Part shown: positions 22,001-29,706 of the stretch, in pieces | Layout of the letters: each line of letters starts with the position of its first letter | Numbering within the stretch: the first letter of the stretch is position 1 | Program-made: the position numbers and the translations under genes | Assembly (NCBI GenBank): GCA_003252375.1 | Contig: QKEJ01000038.1 | Span: 1 to 64,000 of the forward strand | Length of the DNA stretch: 64,000 nt | From: Halodesulfovibrio sp. | GTDB lineage: Bacteria > Desulfobacterota > Desulfovibrionia > Desulfovibrionales > Desulfovibrionaceae | Direction of reading: 5' to 3' | The notes under the pieces: generated by a model | The model's input: only the letters and a program-made list of their open reading frames with translations | What the model was told of the DNA's origin: nothing | The model's database searches: none

Positions 22001-22562
22001 GAACGTAGGGCACACTGAGCAATACGTGGCGTTCGTCCCCCGCAAGGATGTCCAGCAGGGTGCCGGAGTCGGCCTTGGCAATCCGGGCTGTCAGCTCCTC
22101 CTCCGTATAGGGGGCGGAGAGAGCCGTGTGGTGGTGCTTGAGAATGAACAGGTTGCTGGAGGTATCCCAGAATCCGACGTTGTCGAAGATGGATATGCCG
22201 TTGAGGGTTCTGGAGTTGAGAAAGAACTCCATCCTCGCATCCATCAACTGGATTGTGGAGGCCAGCCCGTACTTCATGGACATGCCCAAGGCCTTGCTGT
22301 GGTAATAGTTGGCAAAGCTGGATGACTGCGTCATGTCGCTCAGGTCATGCTGTGATTCCTGCAGGAAGTGGGACAGGGAACGGGCTTCTCTGTCCACCGT
22401 GGAGGCAATGCGCGTCAGCATGACCGCACGGAGGTCTTCCTCTCTGTTGTGCAGCATGGCGATGAGCGTGCAGAGAAAAATTCCCAGCGCAACGACGGCA
22501 CCATAGAGGGTTAACCGGCTCCAGCGCGCCCGTTGTTTCGGAATTTCACTGGGCCGGAGCAT
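19041..22562 (-). CDS. Hybrid sensor histidine kinase (periplasmic sensor region, PAS, HisKA/HATPase, REC, Hpt)
   Basis: FLANITHELRTPMTAIVGMADL; NLVGNALKFTEQG; LLLAEDNRFNQLV...DIQMPVMDGLEAT; MAHSLKSSVRNIGAEPL. Confidence 0.95.
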   Translation of the reverse strand: MLRPSEIPKQRARWSRLTLYGAVVALGIFLCTLIAMLHNREEDLRAVMLTRIASTVDREARSLSHFLQESQHDLSDMTQSSSFANYYHSKALGMSMKYGLASTIQLMDARMEFFLNSRTLNGISIFDNVGFWDTSSNLFILKHHHTALSAPYTEEELTARIAKADSGTLLDILAGDERHVLLSVPYVHEQTIVGYVFATIPVEALKAYLSFIVTDIPHQTYLMHKRTTDSLSVGGPQLPADDLLHARQMPYEAIRRIGGTADHEAAFAIRCDVPGTVFDLYCCFAKDTSARGPVSSLSFAILYGIVIITLLTAITAARMAMRNASLASRIEAYRRNREKMSIQNSTLQLEIQSRKAAETKAVGLKTHAEQVNKVIPSGVYSTNQQGDIISWNNRAEEITGFPLEYALGKSRSFFIQGQELQTPLFGNPKNPDRGQQFIILTRTGETRTIILNKEPLTDPAGAFIGTVESFEDITEHLNAVLALARAEEDHRNLIQHAPYGIYQSTEAGEFTSLNPAMIEMFDYVSAEEMSNALNNRMQCLYADPTTRKSFLRELAKTGVVQNLTTQAITGMGRRIWIVENARVIVRPDGARFFEGFVLDITAQKQAELMLVEAKEAAEAANKSKSEFLANITHELRTPMTAIVGMADLNLRTEQDRQKIKNTTILRDAANALLKLLNDLLDFARIEADTMALDTCSFHLASLIEGTRSLMDMHAQTKGLELVTHIAPSLPEYVSGDADRIRQILINLVGNALKFTEQGSVVLSVSHHHGSQPPAPHLSLPFRDFPKLGEHEPDADEPAEREWVEFRVSDTGIGIAEDMRTHIFQSFAQADGSSSRRYGGVGLGLAISKRLAEIMEGSIHVESEVGAGSTFTVVLPLRKAPAPPVAATSTAQPGAGEALLPVVRGLNLLLAEDNRFNQLVICQMLEIDGHHATVAENGEHALSLLETQTFDAVLMDIQMPVMDGLEATRIIRSGTRPKIPTDIAIIPISAHIRPRELEQLDSLEIYSALPKPLLLAELRSLLADLFPARVTYLAEPSPSSCEETESPQTISSFPRICQLLAFKKGVIITLLSVYSQTMPGTMRTLEEHLAAGSFGDLRRMAHSLKSSVRNIGAEPLATLAEELEHCASFGNADRCAEIMPRLREQLTISISEVEHYLADIDTLLPPAMGDGLSS

Positions 22563-23439
22563 GGGATGGATTACGGAAGTAGTGTTTGAAGCAGACCATG
22601 GCGTTGGCGTAGTACTTTTTCACCAGAACCATATAGGTGCCGTCTTCCTGGCATTGCCGCAGAAACGCGTTGAATGCCTCCCGGAGGGATGCGGATTCGG
22701 GGGCAAAGCCCACCCCCATACGCTGTTCCTCGGAAACGGGGCCAATCACCTTCAGGTTGCCCGGCCACTTGTTCAGGGCCAGCAGGGCATCCGGGACATC
22801 CAGCAATATGGCGTCTGCCTCATGGCGCAGCAGGGAGGGGGCGAGCATGTTCAGGTTCTTGTTCTTGTAGCGTATGGTGGCGCCTGCTGCGGGCAGGTTG
22901 AACCGGCCGGGGTCGGTGCAGGTCTGCCGCATGCCCATGACGCTGACTCCCTTGAGCTGGCTGCGGACATTCCGGATATCCTCCTCGGCGGAATTGCTCG
23001 GCGTAATGGGGGCCAGAGGCGAGTCCGCCCTGGTGATGAGCCATACCTGTGTGGGGAATGTCGGTGCGGAGAAGAGCATCAGCTCCGTGCGTGGCGGCAT
23101 CATGGTGATGCCCGAGGCCAAAAGGTCTCCACGTGGGGGACGGTTGCCGCCTGCTGCGGCCGTCCCCGTTAGGTCGCGTATCATGGTTGTCCAGTCTGTC
23201 TGGACAAACTCATACTCCACCCCGAGGTATTGGGCAAAGAGCCTGATCAGGTCGACGTCAAAGCCGGTATTTCTGCTGGTGACGAAGTTTGCATATGGAA
23301 TGCCCAGATGGCGCAGGACACCCCGTTCCCGTACTTCCTGTACGGTGGTTGCCATGGCGTGCCGGGGCAGAAGAAATGCAAAAACACCGAGGAACAGCAG
23401 ACAGAGCAGTGTTCTTCGGTGTTCTGGTATCCTGTGCAT
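22546..23439 (-). CDS. Periplasmic substrate-binding protein (SBP_bac_3-like)
   Basis: Signal peptide, then VRERGVLRHLGIPYANFVTSRNTGFDVDLIRLFAQYLGVEYEFVQTDWTTMIRDL; overlaps the kinase start by 17 nt. Confidence 0.85.
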   Translation of the reverse strand: MHRIPEHRRTLLCLLFLGVFAFLLPRHAMATTVQEVRERGVLRHLGIPYANFVTSRNTGFDVDLIRLFAQYLGVEYEFVQTDWTTMIRDLTGTAAAGGNRPPRGDLLASGITMMPPRTELMLFSAPTFPTQVWLITRADSPLAPITPSNSAEEDIRNVRSQLKGVSVMGMRQTCTDPGRFNLPAAGATIRYKNKNLNMLAPSLLRHEADAILLDVPDALLALNKWPGNLKVIGPVSEEQRMGVGFAPESASLREAFNAFLRQCQEDGTYMVLVKKYYANAMVCFKHYFRNPSHAPAQ

Positions 23440-23500
23440 GCATTCCCTCCTGTGATGGAGCGGCAGTCCCAGGGGGCGCTGCCGTCAGGGGGCAAGCCTA

Positions 23501-24601
23501 CTAGACATTGAAAAGGAAGTGAACCACATCACCATCCTTTACCACATATTCCTTTCCCTCTGAACGCATGGCGCCTGCAGCACGGCAGGCTGCCTCGGTC
23601 CTGTGCTTGACGAAATCGTCGTAGCCTATGACCTCGGCACGGATGAAGCCGCGTTCGAAATCGGAATGGATAACGCCGGCTGCCTGGGGGGCGGTCCAGC
23701 CGTTACGGATGGTCCAGGCGCGGACTTCCTTAACCCCTACGGTGAAGTAGCTGATAAGGCCCAGCGTATGGTAGCCGGTGCGGATGACCTGAACGAGGCC
23801 GCTTTCGGAAATGCCGTATGATTCCAGCATTTCCTGAGCTTCGGCATCTTCCAGTCCCTGCAGCTCCTCTTCCACCTTGGCGCAGATCTTGACGAGATCG
23901 CAGTTCCGTTCGGCGGCAAATGCGGCCAGACGTTGCACATGGGCGTTGTCTTCCATGAGGCCGTCTTCGTCCACGTTGGCGCAGTAGATGATCTTCTTGT
24001 CGGTCAGCAGAGCGAGTTCCTTGAACTGGGCGGCAAGAGCGTCCGCCTTGCGATCAGGGAAGGTGGCAACGGGATTGCCTTCGTTCAGGTGGGCCAGCAG
24101 GCGTTCCATGCCTTCAACGGTGGGGCGCATGGTCTTGTCGCCCTTGGAGGCGCGCTGGAGCCTGTCCAGACGCTTTTCCACGGCCTGCATGTCTGCAAGC
24201 AGGAGTTCCGTCTCAATGGTTTCAATATCGCGGAGCGGGTCAACAGATCCTTCCACGTGGGTGATATTCTCGTCGTCGAAGCAGCGTACCACTTCGAGTA
24301 TGGCTGCGGCTTCACGAATGTTGCCAAGGAACTGGTTGCCGAGTCCTTCGCCCTTGCTGGCACCGCGAACCAGCCCGGCGATGTCGATGAAATCTATGGT
24401 GGCGGACAGCGTCTTCTGGGGCTTGGCGATTTCGGTCAGCACATCCACGCGGGGATCGGGCACGGGCACGGTGGCCTTGTTGGGTTCGATCGTGCAGAAG
24501 GGATAGTTGGCGGATTCCGCGTTCTGTGCCTTGGTCAGTGCATTGAAAAGGGTGGACTTGCCCACGTTGGGCAGACCGACGATGCCTATGCTGAGTGCCA
24601 T
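23501..24601 (-). CDS. ychF: Redox-regulated ATPase YchF (Obg family)
   Basis: MALSIGIVGLPNVGKSTLFNALTKAQNAESANYPFCTIEPNKATVPVPDPR. Confidence 0.97.
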   Translation of the reverse strand: MALSIGIVGLPNVGKSTLFNALTKAQNAESANYPFCTIEPNKATVPVPDPRVDVLTEIAKPQKTLSATIDFIDIAGLVRGASKGEGLGNQFLGNIREAAAILEVVRCFDDENITHVEGSVDPLRDIETIETELLLADMQAVEKRLDRLQRASKGDKTMRPTVEGMERLLAHLNEGNPVATFPDRKADALAAQFKELALLTDKKIIYCANVDEDGLMEDNAHVQRLAAFAAERNCDLVKICAKVEEELQGLEDAEAQEMLESYGISESGLVQVIRTGYHTLGLISYFTVGVKEVRAWTIRNGWTAPQAAGVIHSDFERGFIRAEVIGYDDFVKHRTEAACRAAGAMRSEGKEYVVKDGDVVHFLFNV

Positions 24602-24713
24602 GTTGATTCTCCGGAAAAAAGATGGGAGCGCAATGCGTCCGCGCGGCTAATACGTTTTTTTGGGACGAAACACAAAGGAAATCTGCTGCTGCGGCCTGTG
24701 GCGGTCCGCCGGA

Positions 24714-24746
24714 TAAGGAAAGGGCCCCGGCACATGCCGGGGCCCT
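24714..24746 (-). terminator. Intrinsic terminator after the M16 peptidase gene
   Basis: agggccccggca-tg-tgccggggccct followed on the minus strand by TTCCTT. Confidence 0.7.
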
Positions 24747-24778
24747 GGAAGCTCACGAAGGTCGTGAAGGACGTCCGG

Positions 24779-27487
24779 TTAGGGGACGACACGCATGATG
24801 TATGCGGATTCCGGAGTGAGGTACTTGCGGGCCACGGCCCGCAGGTCTTCAGGGGTGAGCTTTTCTGCCTGCTCAATGACCTGACGGTTCAGATCGAGCG
24901 GAAGCCCCGATGCCGCAAGCGAGGCCGCTTCACCGCTGCGACTGCCCAGACTCTGGTGATCCCTGTAGTAGTCGCCGCGCAGCAGGTTCTTGCCGCGGCG
25001 CAGCTGTTCCTCGGGCAGGAGCGTCGTGTGCAGATTGGTGACAACCCGCCGGAAGCCGTCCATGGCCTGTGCTTCCTTCTCCGGCTCTGTGCCGATGTAG
25101 AAGGCCAGCAGGCCGGCGCGGTCGGACTGCCACGGGAAGGCCGTGACCGTGTAGCCGAGACCGTGCTTGTCGCGCAGATCATTGAAGAGCAGGCCGCTCT
25201 GGCCGGCAAGGATGGTTTGCAGCAGGTCAAGGGCCGGTCCGTCCTCGGAACCGAGAGGGGCCGTCTTGAAGATCATCAGCAGATGTGCCTGGTTGCGGTC
25301 CTTGAGCGTGAGGGTCTTGGACAGTTCCTCACCCCATTGCGGCTGTGATTCCGCGACCGGAGCTCCCGCAGGCATAGGCAGGGTTGCCGCCAGATGCAGG
25401 ATGGCTTCACGGTCAAACCTGCCGCAGACCGCAAGGGTCCATGGCTGGGTGACCTGGTGTTTCCAGTATTCCCGAACCGATTCCGGGGTAAAGGAGCCCA
25501 GCGTGGCTTCATCGCCCAGATGGTAGTACCCGTAGGCGTGGTTGCGGAACAGGAAGGGGAACATGTGGCGGAAGGCAAGTCCCAGAGGCTGGTCTTCACG
25601 CGACTTGATGGCTGCCTTCAGGTTGTTGATCTCGCGGGAAACCTCCTCGGACGCAAAGGCGGGGGCATCCAGTACGGATCGGAACAGGCCGAGCATGTCC
25701 GTGCTGAATCGCTCGGGGAACTTGGCCCGCAGGGTGAATGTCTGCCGTCCTGCGCTGGCACCGATGTCCGACGCCCTGTCGGACTGGAAGAGTTCCATGC
25801 CCGTGGCGTCCAGTTCGGATGTGCCCTTGGTCAGGGTACGCGCCGTCAATTCGGCAAGACCCTGATGGGACGCGTCAATAAGACTGTCGCCGCCCTTGAA
25901 GACCAAATCCATGGACAGGTAGGGCAGGGTGTCGTCGGGAATGAGGATGACCGTGCGCCCGTTGCCAAGGTCGACGGTTTCGGTCTGCTGCTTTGCATGG
26001 TCTACATCTGCCTGCTTCACGGCTACGGCATTGACCGGCCATGCCTGCCTGGTGGCCTTTTCAAGGGCAGTGGCATTGGCCTGCGCCCCTTCGGGCAGGA
26101 GAAGGACCGAGTGGAGACGCTCCGGGCGCAGGAAGGCCGAAATCACGTCCTGTATCTGGTCCGGTCCGGTCTGGCGCAGGGTCTGGATATAGTTCGCTTC
26201 GCCCTGTTCACCGCCGTTGAAGAACTGGAACATGCCGATCTTGGAGGTCAGTCCCGGAATGGTTTCCTTGGTCCGGAACATGGAATCCTCAAGGTTGAGC
26301 CGGGCACGCGCAAATTCGTCGTCAGAGAAGCTCTTTGCAGAGAGCGTCGCAAACGTGGCCATGAGTTCCTTCCAGAAGGTGTCCACCTTGTCGGCATCAA
26401 GGGTAGCCGAAAGGTAGAGGAAGCCGACCCGTTCGAAGGCATAGGCGCCGATGGAGATGTCATCCACCAGCTGCTTGTCATACTTGAAGGTGCGGTACAG
26501 TGTGGAGGTCCGGTCGCCGGCGAGCATCTGGGCCAGCACTTCAAGCGCGGTGGCGCGGGCGTCATTGAACCCGGGAATGGGCAGGGCTATGCTCATGTAG
26601 GCCTTGTTCCACTTGCCGTGCTCCACGGTTACGGTGGGCCCGTCCGTGAATGGGGCAAGATCAATACCTGCCGGAGGCAGACTTTCATGGGTGTTCGTGA
26701 GGTCGCCAAACTGTCTGCGGGCCTCGGAGAGCACGTCCTTGGCGCTGACGTCGCCGCTGACAACCAGCAGCATGGACTGCGGCTGGTAGTAGGTGGCGAT
26801 GTAGTCCTTGATATCCTGTCGGGAGAATCCGCTCACGGTATCCCGGTAGCCGATGATGGGCCGGGCATAGGGGGTGTTGGGCAATGTCTTGGCGGCAATG
26901 CGCTTGAAGAGCAGCTGGCCGGGATTGTCCTCGCCCCGTTCCAGTTCGGAAAGCACAACCTTCTTTTCGGATTCGAGTTCCTGCGGGTCGATGCTGGCGT
27001 TGAAGGCCATGTCCTTGAGCACGTCTATGCCGGTCTTCCAATGTTTGGAGGGGACATCGGCAAGGTAGACAGTGTAGTCGAAGCTGGTGGCGGCGTTGAT
27101 GTAGCCGCCAATGGCTTCAATATCCCCGGCGGCCCCGCCCTTGGGGCGCTTGTCCGTTCCCTTGAACACCATATGCTCGAGCAGATGGCTTATGCCGGCC
27201 TGCTTGGGCGTTTCATAGGCGGAACCGGCGTGCACGTAGAGGCGCACGGAGGCGAGAGGAAAACGCTTGTCCTCGAGCACGAGCACGGTCAGTCCGTTGG
27301 GGAGGCGGGTGACATGGGCCCCCCATGCAGGGAGTTCGGATGGCTTTTCTGTGACGGGGCGGGAGGTGGTAACTGGCAACATCTTCTCGCTTGGTTTGTC
27401 TGAAGGGTGATCTATGAACATGTAAATCGAGATCATCGCCAGCATGATGATGATCCCGAACAGGAAGCCTGAAAAGCGTTGAAACAT
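24779..27487 (-). CDS. M16-family zinc metallopeptidase (two M16 repeats), N-terminal membrane anchor
   Basis: GISHLLEHMVFKGT (HxxEH) then EKMAF-type region; second M16 half; N-terminal TM MFQRFSGFLFGIIIMLAMISIYMFI. Confidence 0.93.
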   Translation of the reverse strand: MFQRFSGFLFGIIIMLAMISIYMFIDHPSDKPSEKMLPVTTSRPVTEKPSELPAWGAHVTRLPNGLTVLVLEDKRFPLASVRLYVHAGSAYETPKQAGISHLLEHMVFKGTDKRPKGGAAGDIEAIGGYINAATSFDYTVYLADVPSKHWKTGIDVLKDMAFNASIDPQELESEKKVVLSELERGEDNPGQLLFKRIAAKTLPNTPYARPIIGYRDTVSGFSRQDIKDYIATYYQPQSMLLVVSGDVSAKDVLSEARRQFGDLTNTHESLPPAGIDLAPFTDGPTVTVEHGKWNKAYMSIALPIPGFNDARATALEVLAQMLAGDRTSTLYRTFKYDKQLVDDISIGAYAFERVGFLYLSATLDADKVDTFWKELMATFATLSAKSFSDDEFARARLNLEDSMFRTKETIPGLTSKIGMFQFFNGGEQGEANYIQTLRQTGPDQIQDVISAFLRPERLHSVLLLPEGAQANATALEKATRQAWPVNAVAVKQADVDHAKQQTETVDLGNGRTVILIPDDTLPYLSMDLVFKGGDSLIDASHQGLAELTARTLTKGTSELDATGMELFQSDRASDIGASAGRQTFTLRAKFPERFSTDMLGLFRSVLDAPAFASEEVSREINNLKAAIKSREDQPLGLAFRHMFPFLFRNHAYGYYHLGDEATLGSFTPESVREYWKHQVTQPWTLAVCGRFDREAILHLAATLPMPAGAPVAESQPQWGEELSKTLTLKDRNQAHLLMIFKTAPLGSEDGPALDLLQTILAGQSGLLFNDLRDKHGLGYTVTAFPWQSDRAGLLAFYIGTEPEKEAQAMDGFRRVVTNLHTTLLPEEQLRRGKNLLRGDYYRDHQSLGSRSGEAASLAASGLPLDLNRQVIEQAEKLTPEDLRAVARKYLTPESAYIMRVVP

Positions 27488-27659
27488 GAGTCTAGCTCCT
27501 GTGCGTATATGCGTTTGCGTTGGCAACCCGGACGGCACGATACGTCATTGTCCAAGGGTACGCAAAGCGTTCGTGCGGCATTGGATACAGGTAATGGCGA
27601 AACACCTCAAGGCAAGTCTTCCCGTAAATAATGTCACACGATTGCCGATAACGTTAGTG

Positions 27660-27688
27660 TTGTCTTAGCGATTGCAACACGATAGAAT
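27660..27688 (+). promoter_or_regulatory. Candidate sigma70 promoter for the Hpt-STAS gene
   Basis: TTGTCT-17 nt-TAGAAT. Confidence 0.4.
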
Positions 27689-27749
27689 ACAATACCCGTC
27701 ATGGTGCGTGACCATGCGTTTGTCGCCGGTAACAGACAAGAGGAGTGGT

Positions 27750-29645
27750 ATGCCAGAGCCATTGCAGGCACAATTTTTTCGACAGACCTCGGCGCTGCTG
27801 AGTGAGCTGGAACCCCATCTTCTCGAACTCGAGGTTGCGGGAGAAGAGGCGGAATCCGAACTGGTCGGGCGCATCTTCAGGATAGTGCACGCCATTCGGG
27901 GGAGCGCAAGCCTGTTGGGACTGGAGAATCTGGAAGATCTGGCACGCCTGATCGAATGCGTGCTCGATTTGCTTCGGAGCGGAACCCTGCCGCTGACTCA
28001 GGGAGTCATTCGGGATGTCCTTCGCAGTTGCAGTGTGGTGCAAACCATGGTGGAAGGCGAGGCTGACGAACACTATGACGCCTGCATGGCAACCCTCAAG
28101 GAACATGCTGCAGGCGTCATGGAAGATGCGGCCATGCTCAATGTCCGCTATCCCATTTCCCTGCCGGACGGCAGACCCATCATGCAGATGACCGGGCATG
28201 AGCTTGAAGCCTGCATGATGAATGACGCATTTCTCTACGTGCTTGAATTCGACATGAAACGGGATGTGACCGACAAGGACATCACCCCGTTGAGCCTCCT
28301 TGAATATCTGCAGAAGAGCGGGCATGTGCTGGGGACCCATTGTTCGGGATCCCTTGATGACGCGGCCTGCGGATGTGCGGAGGGTCACACCACGCTCTTC
28401 GTCCTTTTTTCCTCCATTCTGGAACCGGATCTGGTGGATGCCGTCTTCATGCTCGACAGGCAGCAGATTCATCAGCTTGATCTTACGGATATCGTCAACG
28501 GCGGCGGCTCGTGGGATGATCTGACCGAGGAGTATCCGGCAGGTGAAACCAGTCCGCAGGTGAGTGATACTCCTCTTGAGGGTATCGACGAGTTGATGGA
28601 GGAGTTTGATCTGGCCATGCGGAAGCTGCAGGAGGATTCTCACGTTCCCTTTGAGCCGTGGGATGAGTATGTGCAGGAGCATCCTGCTCCGGTGGCTGCC
28701 CGTCAGGAAGGTGATGTCTTTGACGACCTCGCTCCTGTTGATGAAATTCTGGAGGGCTTTGACCCGGAAGAGGCCATGCCGGAAGGAGCCTTGCTGGTTG
28801 GCGAGGATTCTGCCACGGAAGAGGCAGGTGAAGCCCCTGATGCATCCATGCGTGATGCATTGCCGGAGGTTCTGGAGGAGACCGTAACGGTCCCTGAGGA
28901 GGTTGTCATGCCTGATGGTCCTGACGAGCAAACCTTGGCGTCAATTGCTGACGGTGCTCCGGATGCGGTCCCTGCGTCATCTGATGCTGTCGCGGACCCT
29001 GATGCACTTTTCGAGGACGGAGATGCCGTGGCGGAAGAAGATGACGAGCTTGCCGCCCTTGAGCGTGAATTCGAGCGGGCGCTTGTGGCTGAAGCACGCG
29101 CCTCGGGCATGATCGTGCCTGGCGAGGAAGACGGGCCGGAGGTTGCGGACAGTGCGCCGGACGCGTTCCAGGGAACGGGCGCAGACGATGATCCGGACGC
29201 GGACCTGTTTGTGGATTCCGGACGGGAAGCGGATATGTCCTATCTGGACGCTCCCCGGAAGGATGCGCCCGAAGAGAGCGGCGTTTTGCTGAACCTGGAA
29301 GGAGAGGTGGGAACCGTGCACGGATTTTCTGTTGTGACGCAAGAGACCGACGTGGTCGTGACACTGGATGGTGACATGACCATAGCCAACGCTGCACGGG
29401 CCCGGGAGGCGCTTCTTGAATTGATGCAGGAGCACTCCAGGGTGGATATCGACTTGCAGCAGGTGGAATCGGCAGATGTAACCTTTGTACAGGTTTTGCT
29501 TGCCGCCCGCAAAAGTGCCGACGAGCGCGGGGTGGTGCTGCAAGTGCGGCAGCCCGTGGCAGATGCCGTGGGACGGGTATTCAGGCTCTGCGGGCTGGAC
29601 CTGGAGGCCCGCAAGCGGCTTGGGCTTGGGGCGCTTTTTGCGTAG
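27750..29645 (+). CDS. Signalling protein with N-terminal Hpt-like domain, long acidic linker and C-terminal STAS domain
   Basis: FRIVHAIRGSASLLGLENLEDLARLIE (Hpt-like); Asp/Glu-rich middle; VVVTLDGDMTIANAARAREALLELMQEHSRVDIDLQQVESADVTFVQVLLAARK (STAS). Confidence 0.8.
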   Translation: MPEPLQAQFFRQTSALLSELEPHLLELEVAGEEAESELVGRIFRIVHAIRGSASLLGLENLEDLARLIECVLDLLRSGTLPLTQGVIRDVLRSCSVVQTMVEGEADEHYDACMATLKEHAAGVMEDAAMLNVRYPISLPDGRPIMQMTGHELEACMMNDAFLYVLEFDMKRDVTDKDITPLSLLEYLQKSGHVLGTHCSGSLDDAACGCAEGHTTLFVLFSSILEPDLVDAVFMLDRQQIHQLDLTDIVNGGGSWDDLTEEYPAGETSPQVSDTPLEGIDELMEEFDLAMRKLQEDSHVPFEPWDEYVQEHPAPVAARQEGDVFDDLAPVDEILEGFDPEEAMPEGALLVGEDSATEEAGEAPDASMRDALPEVLEETVTVPEEVVMPDGPDEQTLASIADGAPDAVPASSDAVADPDALFEDGDAVAEEDDELAALEREFERALVAEARASGMIVPGEEDGPEVADSAPDAFQGTGADDDPDADLFVDSGREADMSYLDAPRKDAPEESGVLLNLEGEVGTVHGFSVVTQETDVVVTLDGDMTIANAARAREALLELMQEHSRVDIDLQQVESADVTFVQVLLAARKSADERGVVLQVRQPVADAVGRVFRLCGLDLEARKRLGLGALFA

Positions 29646-29662
29646 GTTGTTCCGATGATGTC

Positions 29663-29691
29663 AAAAAGGGAGGCGAAAGCCTCCCTTTTTT
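29663..29691. terminator. Bidirectional terminator
   Basis: aaaaagggaggc-gaaa-gcctcccttttt between convergent genes. Confidence 0.9.
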
Positions 29692-29706
29692 GTGCCGGGG
29701 AAGGGA

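Noticed and set aside
25394-27403. 669-aa + strand ORF opposite the M16 peptidase
   Set aside because: Shadow ORF caused by high GC codon bias; the minus strand encodes a clear M16 peptidase and the antisense translation has no recognisable family features.
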